Of a stretch of DNA of 64,000 nt, positions 60,301 to 64,000 are shown one piece after another. This DNA is from Eublepharis macularius. Lineage: Eukaryota > Chordata > Lepidosauria > Squamata > Eublepharidae. The translations under genes and the position numbers were made by a program. A model generated the notes under the pieces. It did no database searches. It saw nothing but the letters and a program-made list of their open reading frames with translations, and had not been told where the DNA came from. The stretch covers positions 26,471,232-26,535,231 of the forward strand of contig NC_072794.1 of NCBI RefSeq assembly GCF_028583425.1, in the 5' to 3' direction. The first letter of the stretch is position 1. Each line of letters begins with the position of its first letter.

Positions 60301-63300
60301 AGAAGCAATCCCATCCATTTCCCAAGATTTCAATGCCACTTGGATCTCTCTTGCATCAGATGACCTCGGGGAACGTTTCCCACAAGGGGAAGAGCATGGC
60401 GGCATGGCCTTCAGTAGGCAGAACTTCTTTCCCAGTAACTCCACGACGCCAGGCAGTGACTGGGGCTGGAAACATGGGGAAGAGGGGGAAAGTTTTAACT
60501 TCCAGGTTGAACGACTCTATCACACTAATGGAGCTGATGAAGCTGAAGAAGTGGTAGGAGGCAGAGAAACAGATTTAGGTGAGTGTATTTTTTGCTGATT
60601 AATTTTCTTAAGCATGGGCAACATTGAGCACCTTCCAGTTGCACATTAAGCCACATTTGCTACACTCTACATCTAGACAATTCAGTACCTTCACTCAAAT
60701 TATGCATATAGTTTTAGCTGGGTAGCCATGTTAGTCTTCAGTAGAAAGGCAGGATTTGAATCCAGTGGCACCTTAGAGAGCAACAAGCAGCCATCCTGAT
60801 TTATGCCATGCTTTATTCCTAGGCTCGCAGGCAAGCTTTGTTTTTGTGTGGGGTGGTGGTCATTGGGAAATTGGAATTTTCTTTGTCAAGGAGTAGGGAA
60901 TTAACAAGGGGCCTGGTGTGGATAAATGAAGAGCAATACAAGTCTTATGGACAAATGGGGGACATGAAGGAAGCAAGTAGCATTTATGGCTGAAATATTA
61001 TTGTATGCATTTGAATGTAAAAATTCAAAAGTTGTGATTTGGTTCCAAAATCCAATTAATAGGAATCCTTGGCCATTTTCACACATCTTACTGGCTACAC
61101 AAAATCGTGCAAAACTCCTGGAACGACGGCATCTTCCTGCCGCAATTTCCCATCATGACTCCACATCATGCGCTACAAACCGGAGTCATGACAGGAAATT
61201 GCGCCAAGAAGACACTGTTGTTCCAGGAGAGTTGAGTTTTCTCATTCCGTATGGGCGTTAACTATCTTAGTGAAACTTGGAACTTTCCAGTCTCTCTTAC
61301 TAAAACCTGAGAATAAATTTTTGTTAGTCTTTAAAGTGTCACGTGACTCCCGTTTATTTTTGTACGCACACCTGTTCACTAAAATTGGACATTAAGCCTA
61401 AACTGTCAACATTTACTCCATAATGCTGAAAAGTTAATTGAAATACAGATATTACAAATCATGCATGCTCACCTTACCAATCTGAGAAACTGAGTTTGCA
61501 TTTTGCATTCTTAATGGACTATTTTGTGAATTCTGATGTGTTTTTCCTGGACTTCAGTTGCTCCTTTTCAAACCTTTCTCCTCAACAATTTTTTAAAACA
61601 ACATTCTTATTTAGCCGCTTTCTGATATTAGATTACATGGAAGCAGTGGACCTGCGAAGCCTGGGGGGCGGGGGGGGGGGGAATCTCATTTCCCTTTTAT
61701 CTCTCTACCTACACTACTTTCTCTTTCCTTCTCCCTTGTAGCCCCCATAGTCTTCCCTCACACCCATCCAGCAAATTCCCTTTATCTGTTCCCCTAGTCT
61801 TCTGTTTTCATTCTTTCTTCCCTCCTTCTCTGGCAGCATCTCACTGTTTTAGTCTTTCCTGCTCACCAAACTACATCTTGCTGTTCTCCTCCTCTTCAAC
61901 TTCTCCTTCTGTCCCTGTTTCCTTCTCTTCCTACCATCTTTTCCCTTTTTTGATCTCTCCCTGACCTTGACTGACAAAAATCAAAGCTTGGAAGGCTTGG
62001 CAATATTATTGCAATTGAACAGCAACTCCCCAAACAACCACCAACATCTCAGAACATAGACTGATTCCGCACACGTTGGATAATGCACTTTCAATGCACT
62101 CTATCAATCGTTTGAGGTGGATTTTTTGTTCCGCATACGAAAAAAACCATTCCAAATGATCTACAAAGAGGATTGGAAGTACATTATCCAATGTGTGCGG
62201 AATCAGCCATAGTCTTGTGAGATCTCAGTAGCTATCCACCTGATAAAGCTACAGATACTGCTTCTATTGTTTTGTTTTTTTCAAAACTCCCCAATATATT
62301 TTTTATTCAAGATTTCAGGTTGTTCTGCAAAGCTGAAGCGTCCTTTCCCTACTTCTCCCTGGCCCTTTTGTGTAGATTTTTTTGATCGGCACTTGGGGGG
62401 GGGGGTCTGGTTCAGAATTAGATGATGGAATTGCCAATATATTGAAAAGAGCAAGAGTTCAGTAGCACTTACAAGACTAACAACATTTGTGGTAGGGTAT
62501 GAGCTTTCATGAGTCACACTCACTTCTTCAGATACCCTAAGCTGTGACTCACGAAAGCTTATACCCTGCCACAAATTTTGTTAGTCTTATAGGTGCTACT
62601 GGACTCTTGCTATTTTCTGCTGCTACAGACAGACTAACATGGCTACCCATCTTGATCCATATTGACTCACACACGAAGAGCTGCTGCACCATAGTGGTTA
62701 AGAGGCTGGACTGTGAATCAGCACTCTGCTAGTTCGACTCCCGCTGCTGTGCTGACAAAAGTTCAGCAGGTGGCCTTGGGTAAGCCACTCCTCTCAGCCC
62801 AGCTCCCCAGCTGTACTATAGGGAAAATAATAACACTGACTTTGTTCACCACTCTGCATGTGCCACTAACAGTGGCACACTGTTGTTGTTATTAAGAATG
62901 ACCACGGAAATATATGTTGTCAAATTAGTATTAGTTCCACTTCTTCTTTTAGGTAAAAATACTTTTAGGTGGAAAGGTGATCAGTTGAGATTGTTTAGTG
63001 ATGGGAACACCTCTGGCTCACAGCCATCTGTTTTCTTTTAGCCCTCAGACTCAACCAGATCACAATCAGCACAGCTGTGCCTCATGGGGCAGCCAGGCCC
63101 GATCTCCTAGAAACTGGCAGGATTGGGCCATCCAGGCTGCGTCTCTTCAAGAAACTGTGCCTTCAGGACCCACAAAATGCTGCTTTTTGCAGGGAATTGC
63201 ACTACCTAGTGGTACGGCTGGGACGGAAGAACTCAACAGCGGGGTTTTGGAATGACCCCTTGGTAGAATGGCCGGAAGGACTGCGCAAACAACCAGCAAA

Positions 63301-63465
63301 CAAGAACTTTCTAGAGAGCACGGATGCCGCGGCATACGCGGTAGATGAGGCAACCAATGACACTGTGATGGTGACATCTTCCAAACCGAGTTCCAAGTCC
63401 AGCCTTGAGAGGGGCTTTGCGAATAAACCCCTGTCAGAACTTCTGCAGTCTCCTGATACCGAAAG
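44944..63465 (+). CDS. ADAMTS-like protein closest to ADAMTSL2 (N-terminal 593 residues; gene continues off the right edge)
   Basis: This is a secreted, protease-free ADAMTS relative of the extracellular matrix. Ten exons join without a stop. Order: signal peptide (1-29), TSP1 repeat (about 46-102; [18 protein letters not shown] with the CSRTCG O-fucose consensus and WxxW mannosylation motifs), cysteine-rich module (103-226; [27 protein letters not shown]), spacer (227-330; [35 protein letters not shown]) and a poorly conserved linker (331-593) with NxS/T sites. The best family match from memory is ADAMTSL2 (human [17 protein letters not shown]-like [36 protein letters not shown]), clearly better than ADAMTSL4, ADAMTSL5 or THSD4. 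Divergence and location suggest a paralog, so I give no symbol. C-terminal TSP1 repeats and PLAC domain, if present, lie outside. Confidence 0.85.
45850..46292 (+). mobile_element. Sauria-type SINE split by a hAT element (ADAMTSL intron 1)
   Basis: GCCACTGTGGTGTACTGGAG, GGGAGACCCAGGTTCAAATCC and CTCAGCCTAACCTACTTCA, then the insertion, then TGTGAGAACACTG and a poly-G and AAATAAATGAAGTAAATAAAT tail. Confidence 0.75.
45989..46201. mobile_element. hAT MITE, 213 bp, inside the SINE
   Basis: It begins CAGGGCTTTTTTTCAG and ends AGAAAAAAAAGCCCTA. The flanking 8-bp duplication YTCATAGT (45981-45988 and 46202-46209) has one mismatch. The inner palindrome TGGTCACATGGCTGGTGGC is shared with 1050-1273. 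Confidence 0.8.
47677..47872. mobile_element. Foldback retroelement tail pair
   Basis: The arms CTTAAAGACCAGCTAGATTTCCAG (47732-47757) and its reverse CTGGAAATCTAGCTGGTCTTTAAG (47820-47843) face each other around GAGAGTCAAAGCTC...ACTCTTGAGAGCTC. Same layout as 44128-44275. Broken, no ORF. Confidence 0.5.
47885..48072 (-). mobile_element. Sauria-type SINE with (GA)n expansion
   Basis: The reverse complement reads GCTAGTGTAGTGATGGGGTTAG, GAATCACATTCAAATCTAG and AGGATAAAATGCAGG. The (GA)n run at 47950-47974 lies inside it. Confidence 0.6.
48320..48462 (+). CDS. ADAMTSL2-like exon 2 (TSP1 start)
   Basis: The acceptor is CCTGTTTCTGTCAG and the donor CG|GTAAGT, phase 2. It encodes a short acidic leader, then [18 protein letters not shown] and [11 protein letters not shown]. 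Confidence 0.95.
48512..48708 (+). mobile_element. Sauria-type SINE (ADAMTSL intron 2)
   Basis: The body has CAGTCACACACACTCAGCCTAACC and GGGTTGTTGTGAGGATAAAATAG, and the tail GGGTATACATGAAGTAAATAAATAAAT. The 5' box region is eroded. Confidence 0.7.
49805..50302 (-). CDS. Myb/SANT-like DNA-binding protein of a Harbinger-like element
   Basis: An open 165-codon frame starts at ATG 50302 (A at -3, G at +4); an in-frame GTG lies 11 codons upstream. Residues about 10-95 form a trihelix/Myb-SANT domain of the MSANTD/ZSCAN29 type: [54 protein letters not shown] and [12 protein letters not shown] basic tail follows. The frame reads out through the terminal inverted repeat and stops only in flanking SINE sequence, so the last 13 or so residues are not native. 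In Harbinger transposons this protein binds the ends and helps the transposase enter the nucleus. Confidence 0.7.
   Translation of the reverse strand: MAGGGDVAGKRGVSWRHREIVDLLHFWGEEKIQEALRSTHRNMDYFQKISMQMAERGHKRSATECRTKTKTMRLEYKKVMAHNGRSGNAPTTCPYFRELDSILRGDASVNPKRLARSIVLRRDKSDGGENTRMAGKRLIARAKRYFWPSGIGPGSNPYTVIKCIR
49846..50904. mobile_element. Harbinger-like element, 1059 bp, carrying only a Myb/SANT-like gene
   Basis: The ends GGCCGATTCCAGA and TCTGGAATCGGCC are perfect 13-bp inverted repeats. The flanking 3 bp, CAG (49843-49845) and TAG (50905-50907), fit a 3-bp duplication with one change. PIF/Harbinger elements normally encode a transposase and a Myb/SANT-like protein; only the latter is here, so it depends on a transposase elsewhere. 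The TIR resembles those of the small MITEs at 26.1, 40.0, 61.1 and 62.1 kb. Confidence 0.7.
50655..50705. repeat. GGCC-rich palindromic run inside the Harbinger-like element
   Basis: An A-run is followed by repeated GGCCGGCTGGCCGGCCGGCC, self-complementary over about 20 bases. Confidence 0.6.
52629..52704 (+). CDS. ADAMTSL2-like exon 3 (TSP1 end)
   Basis: The acceptor is TTTACATTGTAG and the donor CAG|GTAAGA. It encodes [20 protein letters not shown] and LCQQQ, with one N-glycosylation sequon. Confidence 0.92.
53027..53170. repeat. Two-copy tandem repeat, 72-bp period
   Basis: Both units carry GTACACAAACATCATTG, TGTGATGTTTTAATTCCCAAA and TTGTTTTGTTTTAAATTATATTT, nearly identical, so the duplication is recent. 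It is in ADAMTSL intron 3. Confidence 0.8.
54125..54235 (-). mobile_element. Sauria-type SINE fragment
   Basis: Remnant with TAGTCTTCACAATGGCCTTGTAGTGTAGGTTGGGCTGAGAG, the 3' half in reverse, just before exon 4. Confidence 0.5.
54281..54383 (+). CDS. ADAMTSL2-like exon 4
   Basis: The acceptor is TTTTCTTTCCAG and the donor CAG|GTTTGT. It encodes [18 protein letters not shown] and YYHWMPLYP, matching the CPPDGRSFREEQCVSFN / QWKPLYP stretch of human ADAMTSL2. Confidence 0.92.
55232..55474. mobile_element. hAT MITE, 243 bp (ADAMTSL intron 4)
   Basis: It begins TAGGGTTGCTGTTCCCCC and ends GGGGACCTGGAAACCCTA. The flanking 8-bp duplication CATYACTG (55224-55231 and 55475-55482) has one mismatch. 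Confidence 0.75.
55847..56070. mobile_element. hAT-like MITE, AGGGTTGCCA family, diverged
   Basis: AGAGTTGCCAACTATGC, TTATAACTGATCTCCAG and CAGGTCTCCAGGAATTTCC, ending near TTGGTAACTCT. It carries an internal TTAATCTTAATTTT duplication. Confidence 0.55.
56594..56739 (+). CDS. ADAMTSL2-like exon 5 (cysteine-rich module)
   Basis: The acceptor is TCTGCTGTAG and the donor GAG|GTAACA. It encodes [30 protein letters not shown] and GVCISGKCE. Confidence 0.93.
56888..57150 (+). mobile_element. tRNA-derived SINE with CCACCTCACAGGG body
   Basis: The best-preserved copy: GAGAGCCAATTTGGTGTAGTGG, GAACCGGGTTTGATTCCCCAC and GGGTGACCGTGGGTTAG, with a GGTATATAAATCG tail and ATT-rich end. Confidence 0.8.
57151..57311 (-). 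mobile_element. Sauria-type SINE
   Basis: The reverse complement reads GCTAGTGTGGTATAGTGC, GGGAGACCAGGTTCGAATCC and TTGTTGTGAGGATAAAATGG. It abuts the preceding SINE head to tail at the A/T tract. Confidence 0.75.
57315..57670 (+). repeat. Ancient interspersed repeat
   Basis: GACATGCTGGCTTAGATCGAAAGGTC, CACTGGCCAGCTAGAGGCTTCCAGGAAGCCCACAGATGG and AATTTATCCAACCCTTTTTAAAAACC match the reptile repeat seen also at 35620-35825 and in part at 42925-43005. Confidence 0.45.
57797..57920 (+). CDS. ADAMTSL2-like exon 6
   Basis: The acceptor is CTGTCCAG and the donor TTAG|GTACAT. It encodes [20 protein letters not shown] and [17 protein letters not shown]. Confidence 0.93.
58505..58585 (+). CDS. ADAMTSL2-like exon 7 (spacer)
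   Basis: The acceptor is CCCTTTCTCAG and the donor CTGG|GTAAGC. It encodes [20 protein letters not shown] and KTENIL, the start of the spacer domain. Confidence 0.92.
59473..59648 (+). CDS. ADAMTSL2-like exon 8 (spacer)
   Basis: The acceptor is CCTTCTCACTAG and the donor ATG|GTAGGT, chosen over the GTAAGA four bases on because only it keeps the next exon open and aligned. It encodes [30 protein letters not shown] and [12 protein letters not shown]. Confidence 0.92.
60158..60578 (+). CDS. ADAMTSL2-like exon 9 (spacer end and linker)
   Basis: The acceptor is TTGAATGCAG and the donor TTAG|GTGAGT. It begins [17 protein letters not shown] (human WNQNGKSPSITFEYTL), then a low-conservation Ser/Gly/acidic linker with NATW and NSTT sequons. 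Confidence 0.88.
60718..60800 (-). repeat. Retroelement tail fragment (GCTACTGGACTC family)
   Basis: GGGTAGCCATGTTAGTCTTCAG and AATCCAGTGGCACCTTAGAG match the outer half of the 31.7 and 62.5 kb elements. A plus-strand scrap lies at 61310-61360. Confidence 0.5.
61071..61257. mobile_element. Harbinger-like MITE, imperfect palindrome
   Basis: It begins GGCCATTTTCACACATCTTAC. The inner arms CTCCTGGAACGACGGCATCTTC and GCAATTTCCCATCATGACTCC recur inverted (GGAGTCATGACAGGAAATTGC). The right end is diverged. Confidence 0.6.
62059..62208. mobile_element. MITE, 150 bp, GRCTGATTCCGCACAC termini
   Basis: It begins GACTGATTCCGCACACGTTGG and ends CCAATGTGTGCGGAATCAGCC. The flanking 3-bp duplication ATA lies at 62056-62058 and 62209-62211. 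The end sequence is close to those of the other Harbinger-like copies. Confidence 0.7.
62440..62650. mobile_element. Foldback retroelement tail pair with hammerhead-like core
   Basis: The minus arm (62528-62448) reads CTGAAGAAGTGAGTGTGACTCATGAAAGC, then a GTTAGTCTTGTAAGTGCTAC stretch. The plus arm (62538-62650) reads GTGACTCACGAAAGCTTATACC, TGTTAGTCTTATAGGTGCTAC and AGACTAACATGGCTACCC. CTGAAGA, stem GTGAGT/ACTCAT, GAAA follows the hammerhead order. A broken fossil, no ORF. Confidence 0.6.
62665..62900 (+). mobile_element. tRNA-derived SINE (third type)
   Basis: CCATAGTGGTTAAGAGGCTGG (box A region), CTAGTTCGACTCCCGC (box B region), GGCCTTGGGTAAGCCACTCC and a GTTGTTGTTATT tail. It ends 140 bases before exon 10. 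Confidence 0.6.
63042..63465 (+). CDS. ADAMTSL2-like exon 10 (linker)
   Basis: The acceptor is TGTTTTCTTTTAG and the donor AAAG|GTATGT, phase 2. It encodes 141 residues containing [18 protein letters not shown] and [13 protein letters not shown] with NSTA and NDTV sequons. I do not recognise this linker from human ADAMTSL2; its assignment rests on frame, splice sites and position. Confidence 0.75.
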
Positions 63466-64000
63466 GTATGTTGAAAAAAGATTCTGAAGTAGGTTCTTCA
63501 GTCACCGTGGAAGACCAGTTTCCCCTTAGTTTTTCATAGTTCAGATTAAATCCAGGCTTTCCCCTTCTTCGTGTTCCAGGCAGATAAGTACTGGACATGT
63601 ATTTATCCTTCTGAGTACATACCTTCTTCAGGGATTTATTTATTTGTAGCAGAAACTGTCTCAGCCCACTGAATAGGAATTAGTGGCCTAAAGCATCACT
63701 TCCTTAACTTCGTTGCCACGCTGCAGGCTGTTGAAGAATAACATCAGTGGACCTGTTACAGTAATACAGATTAGAGCGCATTATACTAAAGCGGTACACT
63801 TGTATTCCCGTGAACTTTCTGAACTCTGCATGAACTCTGTTGTGTGTTTTTTCTCACTTCAATCAGTCAATTTATTTTGATACTTGTTGTATAACTGACA
63901 CAGGGGAACAAACATTTTTGACAGCTAATTAAAAATAGTGGACAGTATCCAGATTAATGTCCTCCAATCACAAACCAGTGCTGATCTACAAACTTAACTC
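63466..64000 (+). other. ADAMTSL2-like intron 10, to window edge
   Basis: Intron sequence after the exon 10 donor. No further exon or recognisable repeat was seen before the window ends. Confidence 0.5.

Overview
The window looks like squamate reptile (lizard) genomic DNA. The grounds are vertebrate split genes with GT-AG introns, CpG-island first exons, several Sauria-type tRNA-derived SINEs, a 5S-rRNA-derived SINE, CR1 LINE tails, many short hAT- and Harbinger-like elements, and Penelope-like retroelement remnants. Species cannot be named from this.

Three host genes are readable. (1) TOR1AIP1 (LAP1, inner nuclear membrane) runs on the minus strand from a CpG island near 7.3 kb off the left edge. 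Exon 1 and three small exons were recovered; the membrane and lumenal part lies outside. (2) TOR1AIP2 (LULL1, ER membrane) lies head-to-head on the plus strand. Its promoter is near 14.6 kb and its five exons run from about 14.7 to 24.87 kb. The joined reading frame is 502 codons and complete, with a transmembrane helix and a torsin-activating lumenal domain. Every intron found in both genes interrupts codons in phase 1, as expected of sister genes. (3) An ADAMTS-like gene closest to ADAMTSL2 starts in a CpG island near 44.9 kb on the plus strand. Ten exons (signal peptide, one TSP1 repeat, cysteine-rich module, spacer, linker) were read before it leaves the right edge.

The first two genes work together. 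LAP1 and LULL1 are the membrane partners that switch on torsin AAA+ ATPases in the perinuclear space and ER. The third would be a secreted matrix protein. In human, ADAMTSL2 sits on 9q34 beside FAM163B, while TOR1AIP1/2 sit on 1q25 beside FAM163A. An ADAMTSL2 relative here, next to TOR1AIP2, therefore looks like the 1q25-side ohnolog that mammals lack. I regard this as the most interesting observation.

The rest is repeat-rich. 0-7 kb is TOR1AIP1 introns with a CR1 tail and two related hAT elements. 7.6-14.5 kb is intergenic with SINEs and a foldback Penelope-like copy. 24.9-44.5 kb is a gene-poor gap holding SINEs, terminal-inverted-repeat elements, a decayed L1-like LINE and foldback elements with hammerhead-ribozyme-like sequence. 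The ADAMTSL introns hold more of the same, including a 1.06 kb element with an open Myb/SANT-like frame. Several insertions are nested and can be dated relative to one another by their target-site duplications.
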